Origin: an uncultured Bacilli bacterium
GTDB lineage: Bacteria > Bacillota_I > Bacilli_A > RF39 > UBA660
Direction: 5' to 3'
Length of the DNA stretch: 9,296 nt
NCBI GenBank assembly: GCA_910585335.1
Contig: CAJUCU010000028.1
Span: 878-10,173 of the forward strand
Shown here one piece after another: positions 1-6,745 of this stretch. Position numbers and translations under genes: made by a program. Position 1 is the first letter of the stretch; the number at the start of each line of letters is the position of its first letter. The notes under the pieces are model-generated. The model saw nothing but the letters and a program-made list of their open reading frames with translations, was not told where the DNA came from and made no database searches.

Positions 1-164
1 AAAATAAACCATATATGGAAATAAAGAAGAAAGTCTCTGATGGTTCTATTATTAGTATGAAAATAGATACCAATACCGAAGCTGAATTAGAAATGGTTCT
101 AAAATATCTAAATCAAAAAGGTTATTCTTTGACAAGTTTAGACCATTTGCTAACAGAAAAATAA
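1..164 (+). CDS. C-terminal end of a probable polysaccharide deacetylase (NodB-like) domain protein, 5' truncated by the window
   Basis: Only the last 53 residues are visible, in the frame starting at base 3 and ending at TAA 162-164. The segment has a GSII strand, a loop, then a helix (EMVLKYLNQKGY) and a final SLTSLDHLL strand/helix. This is the layout of the C-terminal end of many NodB/CE4 polysaccharide deacetylase domains, where a G-[ST/A]-I-[IV]-L-x-H strand precedes an acidic helix and a 'KGY-[SK]-[FL]-x-[ST]-[LV]-x-[EDH]-LL' ending. Enzymes of that family remove acetyl groups from cell-wall or exported polysaccharides. The family's usual Leu-His motif at the end of the GSII strand reads SMK here, so the protein may be a divergent or inactive member. 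An internal ATG at 15-17 has no convincing ribosome site and is not taken as the start. The family call rests on a short tail and is tentative. Confidence 0.5.
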   Translation, partial: NKPYMEIKKKVSDGSIISMKIDTNTEAELEMVLKYLNQKGYSLTSLDHLLTEK

Positions 165-196
165 AAACTACTAATTCTAAATTATAGTAGTTTTTT
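163..196. terminator. Bidirectional Rho-independent terminator between convergent genes
   Basis: Bases 163-173 (AAAAACTACTA) pair perfectly with 185-195 (TAGTAGTTTTT) around an 11-nt loop. On the plus strand the stem runs into six T's (191-196). On the minus strand it is followed by TTTTTATTTTT. The stem overlaps the stop codon of the upstream plus-strand gene and lies four bases beyond the stop of the minus-strand metallopeptidase gene, so one hairpin can end both transcripts. Confidence 0.8.
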
Positions 197-199
197 CTA

Positions 200-1177
200 T
201 TATTTTTTACATTTTTGAAAACCAAATTCCGAAACGGTAGCATCTATTAGTTCAGAAGATGTCTTTTTTGGTAAGAAACGCTCAAATTGAGACAACTCAA
301 CCGTATTAATAGTGTCAATAAGATGAACAAATGCTTTATTAGAAATATCATCTTGATGAAGACTGGATGCATGAATCATACCAAGTGGATGCTGATAATG
401 AAGTGCATTTTTAAAAGAAAAACTGTCGTCTGCTAATAAAGAAAGTGCTTCTCTTACACTATCTAATTGCTGATAAACAGGGTTCTCACATAGTAAAGAT
501 TCAATATTTTCCTCTGTTAAATGGCAAGAGGAAAGATAAAAGTCGAAAAGAGGTTGTACAATCAGAAAAGAAAGGATATTATTGCGATTTCTTCTAATAA
601 TATAATGTCTATAATGCTCCAAATCTTCTTTAGCAATCTCATTGTGTTCCAAGAAGTCTAAAGTCTTTAGTTCACTTAACATGCTAAGGGATTCACTATA
701 AACCTTACAAGCAGAAGAAGAGAGCCTAATAGTAGGAAATTGTGATGAAAGATGATGCATATATTCGTGAGATAAAGTACATAAATCATCTAAAGCATCA
801 TAGTGAAGAAAGCGTACTTTATAATCACCAGATTTTTGATTAGTTTCGTGGAAACACTCATAATAACTAGTAGCATCTGGAACTAATTTTCCGTTTATAA
901 GATCTTCTTTAAACATTTTAGAGTATTTTTCATCTAAAGATGCAAGAAATCTGGATTCTAAAAGAACGGTTTGATCAAATGGGAAAAAATAGGTTAACTC
1001 TGGTAAATCGTATATTTGTTCCAATTCAAAAGAATCTTTCAAAGCCGAAAAAAGCTCTGCCAGCTCCCAATGATGGTCTTCTAAATAAGGATCAATTGGC
1101 AATTTATTAAATTTATAATTAATAACTTTCAATAATTTTTGGTTAGTCATAAAATTTCTATTTTCTGTATATGTCAT
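200..1177 (-). CDS. Putative soluble zinc metallopeptidase with HExxH motif, M3/oligoendopeptidase F-like catalytic core
   Basis: The protein has 325 residues from the preferred ATG at 1177. Residues 137-141 read HEYMH, the HExxH zinc-binding helix with E138 as catalytic base. Twenty-five residues after the first His comes ESLSMLSE (162-169), which resembles the E-x-x-S-x-x-x-E helix that supplies the third zinc ligand in M3 gluzincins, so E162 is the likely ligand. No signal peptide or membrane segment is seen, so it is presumably a cytoplasmic peptidase. It is much shorter than PepF or thimet oligopeptidase (roughly 600 residues or more), and only the motif core is recognisable. Start choice: ATG 1177 has AGAAGG six bases upstream. 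The in-frame ATG at 1204 (334 aa) lies only about five bases below the likely transcription start. ATG 1150 is a third candidate. The gene stands alone, divergent from ruvA and convergent with the upstream gene. The substrate is unknown. Confidence 0.7.
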   Translation of the reverse strand: MTYTENRNFMTNQKLLKVINYKFNKLPIDPYLEDHHWELAELFSALKDSFELEQIYDLPELTYFFPFDQTVLLESRFLASLDEKYSKMFKEDLINGKLVPDATSYYECFHETNQKSGDYKVRFLHYDALDDLCTLSHEYMHHLSSQFPTIRLSSSACKVYSESLSMLSELKTLDFLEHNEIAKEDLEHYRHYIIRRNRNNILSFLIVQPLFDFYLSSCHLTEENIESLLCENPVYQQLDSVREALSLLADDSFSFKNALHYQHPLGMIHASSLHQDDISNKAFVHLIDTINTVELSQFERFLPKKTSSELIDATVSEFGFQKCKK

Positions 1178-1208
1178 AAAACGCCTTCTTTCTGCACTCG
1201 TCATAAAA
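1146..1208 (-). repeat. Imperfect 27-bp tandem repeat spanning the metallopeptidase start codons
   Basis: Read on the minus strand, 1204-1178 and 1177-1151 are two adjacent 27-bp units that agree at 18 of 27 positions. Both have the pattern ATGAC-N5-CAGAAA-N7-TTTT, and a third ATGAC follows at 1150-1146. The first ATG is also preceded by TTTT. In protein this gives MTSAERRRF, MTYTENRNF and then MT. It looks like an old duplication of the translation start region. Confidence 0.5.
1184..1189 (-). promoter_or_regulatory. Shine-Dalgarno site deciding the metallopeptidase start
   Basis: On the minus strand AGAAGG lies six bases before the ATG at 1177. The more upstream ATG at 1204 also has a purine-rich AAGG before it, but that site would fall at or upstream of the transcription start predicted from the -10 box at 1216-1221. 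This favours 1177. Confidence 0.5.
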
Positions 1209-1215
1209 TGACCTT

Positions 1216-1224
1216 ATTATAACA
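1216..1224 (-). promoter_or_regulatory. Extended -10 promoter element for the metallopeptidase gene
   Basis: On the minus strand the sequence reads TGTTATAAT, a TGnTATAAT extended -10 box, with a perfect TATAAT at 1221-1216. No good -35 hexamer is present at 16-19 bp spacing, which is tolerated for extended -10 promoters. Transcription would begin near 1209. Confidence 0.55.
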
Positions 1225-1271
1225 CAAAAAGTAAAAATAAGAAAGTTAATACATTTGTTTGTATAATTTAA

Positions 1272-1300
1272 TTGAAATTAAGGGGAAACTAGCGTATAAT
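1272..1300 (+). promoter_or_regulatory. Sigma-A-type promoter for ruvA-ruvB-queA
   Basis: TTGAAA at 1272-1277 and a perfect TATAAT at 1295-1300 are separated by 17 bp. The predicted start near 1307 leaves a short leader of about 17 nt to the ruvA ATG, with AGAGGAG at 1312-1318 as ribosome site. There is no LexA-like operator that I can recognise (no CGAAC-N4-GTTCG-like palindrome) in the 119-bp divergent region. Confidence 0.8.
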
Positions 1301-1323
1301 ATAATAAGAAAAGAGGAGTTAAG

Positions 1324-1881
1324 ATGTATGAATATATGAAAGGTATCGTAACGGATATCAAAAGCACAGGTATCGTATTAGAAGTAGGGGGCATTGGCTA
1401 TTTTATCAATACAGCAAACCCTTATGCCTTTGAACTAGATAAAGAAATAAAAGTCTATTTGTATCAACAAATTAAAGAAGATGATCATAGTCTTTTTGGA
1501 TTCAAAGATGAAAATGAAAAAGCTTTATTTTTAAAACTAATTAATGTCAAAGGATTAGGCTGTAAAATGGCCCTTCCTATTATTGCCACTGGTTCTATCT
1601 CTGGAATCATCGATGCCATTGAGCGCGAAAATGTTTTATACTTAAAGAAATTTCCTAAAATTGGGGACAAGCTAGCCAAACAGATGATTTTAGATTTAAA
1701 AGGAAAAATTCTGCTAGAAGGAGTAGTCTTACAAGAGGAGAAAACATCAGAAGAATTGATGGAAGTGTTAAAAGGCCTTGGTTATAAAGAAAAAGAATTT
1801 AAAGGAATTATTACAAGAATTGATAGTAGTTTATCCATTGAAGAACAAGTGAAAGAAGCATTAAAATTACTTTTAAAGTAG
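1324..1881 (+). CDS. ruvA: Holliday junction branch migration complex subunit RuvA
   Basis: RuvA binds four-way DNA junctions as a tetramer and loads RuvB rings to drive branch migration in recombinational repair. At 185 aa it is a little shorter than E. coli RuvA (203 aa). The N-terminal OB-fold (about 1-63) starts MYEYMKGIV and carries the acidic pin residues E52 and D53 in KEDDHSLFGF, which match the E. coli pin. Two helix-hairpin-helix motifs follow at about 72-90 (NVKGLGCKMA) and 108-128 (FPKIGDKLAKQMILDLKGK). The second has Lys where the first Gly of the GxG turn is usual. A linker (about 133-142) leads to domain III (143-185), which contacts RuvB. The start is set by AGAGGAG five bases before the ATG. 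It is first in an operon with ruvB, 10 nt downstream. Confidence 0.97.
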   Translation: MYEYMKGIVTDIKSTGIVLEVGGIGYFINTANPYAFELDKEIKVYLYQQIKEDDHSLFGFKDENEKALFLKLINVKGLGCKMALPIIATGSISGIIDAIERENVLYLKKFPKIGDKLAKQMILDLKGKILLEGVVLQEEKTSEELMEVLKGLGYKEKEFKGIITRIDSSLSIEEQVKEALKLLLK

Positions 1882-1891
1882 GAGGGTATCT

Positions 1892-2914
1892 ATGAAAGAA
1901 GAAAGCATCATTAGAAATGTAGAAGTAACAGATGATAATATAATAGATAATACAATACGTCCAGAAAGCTTAGAAGAGTATATTGGTCAAAAAGATGTAA
2001 AAGAAAATATTAAAGTATTTATTGAAGCAGCTAAAATAAGAGGGGATGCTCTTGACCATGTTCTTCTTTATGGACCACCGGGACTTGGAAAAACAACACT
2101 AGCCTATATTATTGCCAATGAACTAGGAAGTAATATAAAAACAGCAAGTGGCCCAAGTATTGAAAAATCGGGAGACTTAGCCGCTGTCCTTTCAACGTTA
2201 GAACCAGGCGATGTTTTGTTTATTGACGAAATTCACAGAATGCCACGTTTTATTGAGGAAATATTATATCCTGCTATGGAAGATTTTACTCTAGATATTA
2301 TTATCGGAAGTGAAGGAAATACCAGAAATATAAAAATTGATTTGCCACCCTTTACCTTAGTAGGAGCTACAACAAGAGCAGGAGACTTAACTGCACCACT
2401 TCGTGATCGCTTTGGAATCATTTCGAAAATGCAATATTATACATTAGAAGAATTAACCACAATTGTAAAAAGAACTTCTAGAGTTTTAGAAATTGATATC
2501 GATGATGAAGCAGCGGTAGAACTAGCAAGTCGTAGCCGTGGAACACCAAGAATTGCCAATCGCCTCTTTAAAAGAGTAAGAGATTTTGCCATGGTAGAAG
2601 GAAAAGGAATCATCGATAAAGAAATTACAACTTTAGCGTTAGGTCGCTTAAAGGTTGATAAGTATGGCCTAGACGATGTCGATCATGAACTACTGCTTGC
2701 CATTATTAAGAAGTTTAATGGAGGACCAGTTGGTGTTGACGCTATCGCTTCTGCTATTGGAGAAGAAGTGACAACCATCGAAGATGTATACGAGCCCTAT
2801 CTCTTACAAAATGGATTGCTAAAACGTACATCTCGTGGTAGAATAGTAACGCCAAAGGCGTATGAGGTATTAAAAATTAGTTATCAAGAAAGTGTATTTA
2901 CAGAAGATAACTAA
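1892..2914 (+). CDS. ruvB: Holliday junction branch migration ATPase RuvB
   Basis: RuvB is the AAA+ hexameric motor that pumps DNA through the RuvA-bound junction. All hallmarks are present in 340 residues, the usual length: Walker A GPPGLGKTT (61-69), Walker B VLFIDEIH with D112/E113 (108-115), sensor 1 GATTRAG (158-164), arginine finger region LRDRFGI (170-176), and sensor 2 in RGTPRIANRL (216-225, R220). A C-terminal winged helix (about 260-335) contains the DNA-contacting TSRGR stretch (313-317). A GGAGGG ribosome site (1881-1886) overlaps the last base of the ruvA stop codon and sits five bases before the ATG, so translation is probably coupled to ruvA. queA follows after 23 nt with no terminator between. 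Confidence 0.98.
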   Translation: MKEESIIRNVEVTDDNIIDNTIRPESLEEYIGQKDVKENIKVFIEAAKIRGDALDHVLLYGPPGLGKTTLAYIIANELGSNIKTASGPSIEKSGDLAAVLSTLEPGDVLFIDEIHRMPRFIEEILYPAMEDFTLDIIIGSEGNTRNIKIDLPPFTLVGATTRAGDLTAPLRDRFGIISKMQYYTLEELTTIVKRTSRVLEIDIDDEAAVELASRSRGTPRIANRLFKRVRDFAMVEGKGIIDKEITTLALGRLKVDKYGLDDVDHELLLAIIKKFNGGPVGVDAIASAIGEEVTTIEDVYEPYLLQNGLLKRTSRGRIVTPKAYEVLKISYQESVFTEDN

Positions 2915-2926
2915 GAAGTAGAAAGT

Positions 2927-2932
2927 AAGGGA
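2927..2932 (+). promoter_or_regulatory. Shine-Dalgarno site deciding the queA start
   Basis: AAGGGA is five bases from ATG 2938 but only two bases from the TTG at 2935 directly before it. ATG 2938 is therefore taken as the start. Confidence 0.65.
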
Positions 2933-2937
2933 TATTG

Positions 2938-3963
2938 ATGACAATAGAAGATTTTGATTACAATCTACCAGAAGAATTAATTGCACAAACACCATTAAAA
3001 AAGCGGGATGCATCAAGACTTCTAGTTTTAGATAAAAAAACAGGACAAGTAGAACATAAGCATTTTCATGATATTATAGATTATTTAGAAGAAGGAGATA
3101 CACTTGTTTTAAATAACACCAAAGTGCTCCCTGCCAGATTAATTGGTGAAAAAGAAGATACCAAAGCAGTAATAGAAATTCTTCTTCTTAAAAATATAGA
3201 AAAAGATGATTGGGAATGTTTAGTAAAACCAGCAAGACGTATTAAAGTAGGAACGATAGTGACATTTGGTAATGGACTACTAAAAGCAGAGTGCATCAAG
3301 GAAGAAGGGGAAGGGATAAGACATTTCAGACTCTTATATTCTGGCATTTTATATGAAATTCTAGATACATTAGGAACTATGCCATTGCCCCCTTACATTC
3401 ATGAAAAATTAGAGGACAAATCTCGCTATCAAACAGTTTATGCCAAAGAAGTAGGAAGTGCTGCAGCCCCAACAGCAGGACTTCATTTCACAAAAGAATT
3501 GCTAGAAAAATTAGAAGTAAAAGGAATCAATATTGCCTATGTCACACTGCATGTAGGACTAGGAACCTTTCGCCCCGTTAGTGTTTTAAAAATAGAAGAC
3601 CATCACATGCATAGTGAATATTATGAAATGAGCGAAGAGGTAGCAGAACTACTCAATAAAACCAAAGCCAAAGGTAAGAAAATTGTCAGTGTTGGTACTA
3701 CTTCTACAAGAACATTAGAAACCATTATGAGTCGTTATCAAACATTTCAAAAATCAAGTGGCTGGACCGATATTTTTATCTATCCTGGTTATAAATGGAA
3801 AGCTGTAGATACATTAATTACCAACTTTCATTTACCAAAGTCTACTCTTATTATGCTAGTCTCTGCATTAGCGGGAAGAGAAAATGTTTTAAAAGCATAT
3901 CAAATAGCAGTCAATGAAAAGTACCGTTTCTTCTCATTTGGTGATGCCATGATAATTAAATAA
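2938..3963 (+). CDS. queA: S-adenosylmethionine:tRNA ribosyltransferase-isomerase QueA
   Basis: QueA transfers and isomerises the ribosyl group of SAM onto preQ1 at position 34 of tRNAs with GUN anticodons, forming epoxyqueuosine. It acts after Tgt, whose gene lies downstream in this window. The 341-aa length is typical. Diagnostic stretches, numbered from ATG 2938, are the N-terminus TIEDFDYNLPEELIAQ, the GDTLVLNNTKVLPARLIG block (51-68), GSAAAPTAGLHFT (about 173-185), HVGLGTFRPV (about 205-214), VGTTSTRTLE (about 251-260), and the C-terminal DTLITNFHLPKSTLIMLVSA region. It is the last gene of the ruvA-ruvB-queA transcript, which ends at the hairpin just after the stop codon. The 23-nt gap to ruvB leaves no room for a preQ1 riboswitch. 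Confidence 0.97.
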   Translation: MTIEDFDYNLPEELIAQTPLKKRDASRLLVLDKKTGQVEHKHFHDIIDYLEEGDTLVLNNTKVLPARLIGEKEDTKAVIEILLLKNIEKDDWECLVKPARRIKVGTIVTFGNGLLKAECIKEEGEGIRHFRLLYSGILYEILDTLGTMPLPPYIHEKLEDKSRYQTVYAKEVGSAAAPTAGLHFTKELLEKLEVKGINIAYVTLHVGLGTFRPVSVLKIEDHHMHSEYYEMSEEVAELLNKTKAKGKKIVSVGTTSTRTLETIMSRYQTFQKSSGWTDIFIYPGYKWKAVDTLITNFHLPKSTLIMLVSALAGRENVLKAYQIAVNEKYRFFSFGDAMIIK

Positions 3964-3967
3964 TAAG

Positions 3968-3999
3968 AAAATAGCAAGAAACATTTTATGCTATTTTTT
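3968..3999 (+). terminator. Rho-independent terminator of the ruvA-ruvB-queA operon
   Basis: AAAATAGCA (3968-3976) pairs with TGCTATTTT (3989-3997) across a 12-nt loop, and the right arm lies within a run of six T's (3994-3999). It starts four bases after the queA stop codon. This separates queA transcription from the downstream three-gene cluster. Confidence 0.75.
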
Positions 4000-4016
4000 G
4001 AATCGTATTGAAAGAC

Positions 4017-4045
4017 TTGAAATTTAAGGAAAAATATGATAGAAT
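4017..4045 (+). promoter_or_regulatory. Sigma-A-type promoter for the first Gre-like gene pair
   Basis: TTGAAA (4017-4022) and TAGAAT (4040-4045) are 17 bp apart. An overlapping TATGAT at 4035-4040 could serve as an alternative -10. The -35 hexamer is identical to that of the ruvA promoter. Transcription would start near 4052, about 20 nt before the ATG at 4072. Confidence 0.7.
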
Positions 4046-4058
4046 AGGCAACATTATT

Positions 4059-4065
4059 GAGGGGG
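4059..4065 (+). promoter_or_regulatory. Shine-Dalgarno site deciding the start of the 524-aa gene
   Basis: GAGGGGG lies six bases before ATG 4072. The in-frame TTG at 4057 overlaps this site and cannot use it, so a start five codons upstream is rejected. Confidence 0.7.
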
Positions 4066-4071
4066 AAAAAT

Positions 4072-5646
4072 ATGAAGTTATTAGTAGAACAAAAAGAATA
4101 TTTAGAACAGAAAATAGTTTATCTCAAAAGACAATTAGAAAAGTTCAAAGATGAGAGAAAGTTAAATCCAATATATATGAGAATAAACATCCCAGAAAGA
4201 ACAGAATTTGTCCTACAATTAAAAGAATTAACAGATGAACTGGGGTATTATACCCAAGTTTTATCAAATAGTAGTCTCATTACTACTTTTAATAACACCC
4301 AAATTGATATTGGAACAAGATTTCAAGTAAAATTTGATAATGAAGAAGAAATCACGAATTTTACAATGGCCGATGTAATAATAGGAAATAAAATAGAAAA
4401 TGAAAACTATATAACAAAAGAAAGTCCCTTAGGAAAGATTTTATATCTAGAAAAAGAAAATGCTTCTTTTGAATTAGAAGTAGCAGATGGCAGTATTACA
4501 GCGGTAAAAATTGTGAAAATTTTACCTCAAAAAAATATCGAAGCAGCCGAGGAAAATGTGCAATCAAACAGGAATAATTGTGAAATAAAAATAGCAAAGA
4601 AGAGAAAAGAGTCTCTAAATCATAAGAATAGAAGTGAAGAATATCGTAACTATATTAGAAAATTGAAAGTCTATGAAAAAGTAAGCAAAGTAGCCGAAAA
4701 AGAACTTCTTCATTTGCAAAAAATTACTTCATCACAACATCTACAATTACAAGATGCATATTTAAAAATGCTAAGAAACCTAAGTGATAAAAATAACTGT
4801 TCTTATACTGAAGGTCACAATTTAAGCGTAATGAGAAAAAATTTAAGGCGTGAAGTCATAGAACAACCAAATCCTACTATGATTGATTTGGGAACAAAGA
4901 TGATATTAGAAATAGAAGTAAAAGGAAAAAAGAAGGTAGAAAAATTAGAGTTTGTCTCTTCTTATTTACTAGAAGAAAATCAAGAGAATTATCTATCGGT
5001 AAGAACAACAAAAGGATTTTTACTTTATAAAGGACAAATAGGAGATAAGTTTACATTAAAAGCGACAACAACACACCCAAAGGAAGAATTTACAATCGCA
5101 CAATTTGGAATTGAACCTGAAAAATTATTGATTCCAACTAGTTCCAATGTTTCTAATTATAAAAAACAGGAAAGAGCAGAATCATCATTTAGACAAAAAT
5201 ATCAAAAAAATAATCATGTAATCATGACCCAATCTCAAAAAGAGCGATTAGAATATGAATTAGATAAAATATCACCAGATGCGCAACTAACACCATATAT
5301 CAAGAGACTATATGAATTAAAAAAAGCAGTAGAAACAAAAAATATGGTACAAACAGAAGAAATGTTAGAGAAAAATGGAGAATATATTGGCATTGGTTCA
5401 AAAGTAGAGTACCTTTTATTACAAGAGGAAGGTTATAAAGAAAAAACAGCCGAAGTCATCTCTTGTGCATTTACAACAGAAGAAAACGATAAATATATAG
5501 AAGAGTTTACCCCATTAGGAAAAAGCTTAATCGGAAAAAGAAAAGAGGAAAGCTTTGAAGTAAACGTAGATGGAAAAATAGAAAAAGGAATTGTACTATC
5601 GGTTACAAATAAAATAGTATCGAATGAGAAAATATATAAAAAATAA
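4072..5646 (+). CDS. Three-module GreA/GreB-like protein of unknown function (524 aa)
   Basis: I do not recognise this as a named family. It is built from three units, each a charged helical hairpin followed by a GreA/GreB C-terminal-like FKBP-fold domain. The FKBP-like parts are at about 78-151 (opens IDIGTRF, contains ESPLGKILYLEKENASFEL), 270-346 (IDLGTKM, then TTKGFLLYKGQIGDKF) and 438-515 (IGIGSKV, then FTPLGKSLIGKRKEESF). They match the Gre signature SPLGxxLxGKxxGDxF. The first hairpin (1-77) is about as long as in GreA, but the acidic GDLxEN tip is replaced by MRINIPER. The other hairpins (about 217-268 and 384-437) are shorter. Residues 189-197 (EEYRNYIRK) carry a motif shared with both neighbours. 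No signal peptide, membrane segment or Trp is seen. The next gene is 12 nt downstream and its ribosome site overlaps this stop codon, so the two are co-translated. Binding to RNA polymerase is inferred only. Confidence 0.85.
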   Translation: MKLLVEQKEYLEQKIVYLKRQLEKFKDERKLNPIYMRINIPERTEFVLQLKELTDELGYYTQVLSNSSLITTFNNTQIDIGTRFQVKFDNEEEITNFTMADVIIGNKIENENYITKESPLGKILYLEKENASFELEVADGSITAVKIVKILPQKNIEAAEENVQSNRNNCEIKIAKKRKESLNHKNRSEEYRNYIRKLKVYEKVSKVAEKELLHLQKITSSQHLQLQDAYLKMLRNLSDKNNCSYTEGHNLSVMRKNLRREVIEQPNPTMIDLGTKMILEIEVKGKKKVEKLEFVSSYLLEENQENYLSVRTTKGFLLYKGQIGDKFTLKATTTHPKEEFTIAQFGIEPEKLLIPTSSNVSNYKKQERAESSFRQKYQKNNHVIMTQSQKERLEYELDKISPDAQLTPYIKRLYELKKAVETKNMVQTEEMLEKNGEYIGIGSKVEYLLLQEEGYKEKTAEVISCAFTTEENDKYIEEFTPLGKSLIGKRKEESFEVNVDGKIEKGIVLSVTNKIVSNEKIYKK

Positions 5647-5658
5647 GGAGGATTATCC

Positions 5659-6669
5659 ATGTTATTAATACCAGAACAAATTTTGGAATTAAGAAAAAAA
5701 CAAAAAAATTTGCAACAAAAAATAAATGGATTTGATGAATATCGCGATAGTTTTGATAATACTGAAGTAGAATGCCTACATGCTAAAGTTATGTCAGATT
5801 ATATAGTGGACTTAGATTACAACGAAAGAAAACAAGAATTAGCAGACATAAACAGTGCTTTGAAAAATGGTATTTATTTAAAATCGAGGACATTAAATAA
5901 AATAAATATTGGAACAAGATTTGAATTTCAATTTTTGGGAGAAGAAGAAGTTTGTAATTATATTTTAGTAGATAAAGCAATAGGCGTGGGGAGTATGCAA
6001 GGTTTTATCAGCAGGGATAGTAATGTTGGCAAAAAACTTCTAAATAAAGAAAGCGGAGAAGTGATTCCAGATGTTGGTACAATAATAGATATCAAAAGAG
6101 GCGATAATGACTATGTTCATTATATAAGAGAAAAAGAAGAAACACTTAGAATCTGTTGTTGTGAAAAAGAAAAGCTAAAAAGCTTAAGACGAGAGAAGAA
6201 AACTTCTAAAAAAGCATATCAAGAATTAGAAGAACGTAACATGATTACAGAATCACAAAAAGCTTTATTAGAATTAGAAAAAGAAAGACTACTTTTATTT
6301 TCTGAAGATGATAGTACAATAAGAAAAAAAGAAATTGATAAAATATTAAAAACTTCTCAAATAGCAACTCCACCTGAGAATGATAGCATAGGCATTGGTT
6401 CAAAGGTCGTTTTAGACCTTTGGACAGAAACTGGAAGAAAAATCAAAACAGTAGAAATAATAAATAAAGCAGTCAGTGACGAATTAGATGGTGAATATGT
6501 AGAAAGAATTAGCGCCTTAGGCTCAGCGATATTTGGTTGCCAAAAGGGTGAAAAATTTATGTATCGATTAGATAATAGAAGAAATCGCTATATCCGTGGA
6601 ATTGTGCAAGAAGTTCATAATAATGAAATAACTAGAAATGATGTGCTCACTTATCGAAAAAGCAGGTAA
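5659..6669 (+). CDS. Two-module GreA/GreB-like protein of unknown function (336 aa)
   Basis: This is a shorter relative of the genes on either side, of unassigned function. An N-terminal helical region (1-80) precedes an FKBP-like domain at about 81-148 (INIGTRF, then DSNVGKKLLNKESGEV). That domain is nine residues shorter in its last strands than the equivalent region of the 491-aa neighbour, so it may be degenerate. Next come DYVHYIREK (151-159), three consecutive cysteines (166-168), a basic stretch (KLKSLRREKKTSKK), and a short hairpin (about 196-240) opening ITESQKALLELEKERLL with an acidic SEDDS turn. The second FKBP-like domain (243-320) has ERISALGSAIFGCQKGEKF, very close to the middle module of the 491-aa protein. 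The start is set by AAGGAGG (5645-5651), seven bases before the ATG. It shares the promoter of the preceding gene and ends in a terminator overlapping its stop codon. Confidence 0.85.
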   Translation: MLLIPEQILELRKKQKNLQQKINGFDEYRDSFDNTEVECLHAKVMSDYIVDLDYNERKQELADINSALKNGIYLKSRTLNKINIGTRFEFQFLGEEEVCNYILVDKAIGVGSMQGFISRDSNVGKKLLNKESGEVIPDVGTIIDIKRGDNDYVHYIREKEETLRICCCEKEKLKSLRREKKTSKKAYQELEERNMITESQKALLELEKERLLLFSEDDSTIRKKEIDKILKTSQIATPPENDSIGIGSKVVLDLWTETGRKIKTVEIINKAVSDELDGEYVERISALGSAIFGCQKGEKFMYRLDNRRNRYIRGIVQEVHNNEITRNDVLTYRKSR

Positions 6670-6691
6670 TAAAAAGATTACCTCCTTTTTT
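6664..6691 (+). terminator. Rho-independent terminator after the Gre-like gene pair
   Basis: AGGTAAT (6664-6670) pairs with ATTACCT (6677-6683) around a six-base loop. Two C's and six T's (6686-6691) follow. The left arm contains the TAA stop codon of the 336-aa gene. The stem is only 7 bp, so termination may be partial. Confidence 0.65.
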
Positions 6692-6693
6692 CA

Positions 6694-6722
6694 TTGGCAA
6701 AAATAATCCTTCGTAGTATAAT
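6694..6722 (+). promoter_or_regulatory. Sigma-A-type promoter for the 491-aa Gre-like gene and probably tgt
   Basis: TTGGCA (6694-6699) and a perfect TATAAT (6717-6722) are exactly 17 bp apart. The start would be near 6729, leaving a leader of about 17 nt that contains the AGGAGGT ribosome site at 6734-6740. No other convincing promoter lies between here and tgt. Confidence 0.8.
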
Positions 6723-6745
6723 AAAAATACTTTAGGAGGTATTTT

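Noticed and set aside
52..243. 63-codon minus-strand open frame across the convergent 3' ends
   Set aside because: It spans the bidirectional terminator and overlaps the 3' ends of both genes; a shadow frame.
2935..2937. TTG one codon before the queA ATG as an alternative start
   Set aside because: It is only two bases from AAGGGA, while ATG 2938 has normal spacing.
2915..2937. A preQ1 riboswitch before queA or tgt
   Set aside because: The gaps before queA (23 nt) and tgt (35 nt) show no preQ1-type hairpin/pseudoknot and are too short or too A-rich.
4057..4071. TTG start extending the 524-aa protein by five residues
   Set aside because: The extension is encoded by the Shine-Dalgarno site GAGGGGG itself; ATG 4072 is correctly spaced.
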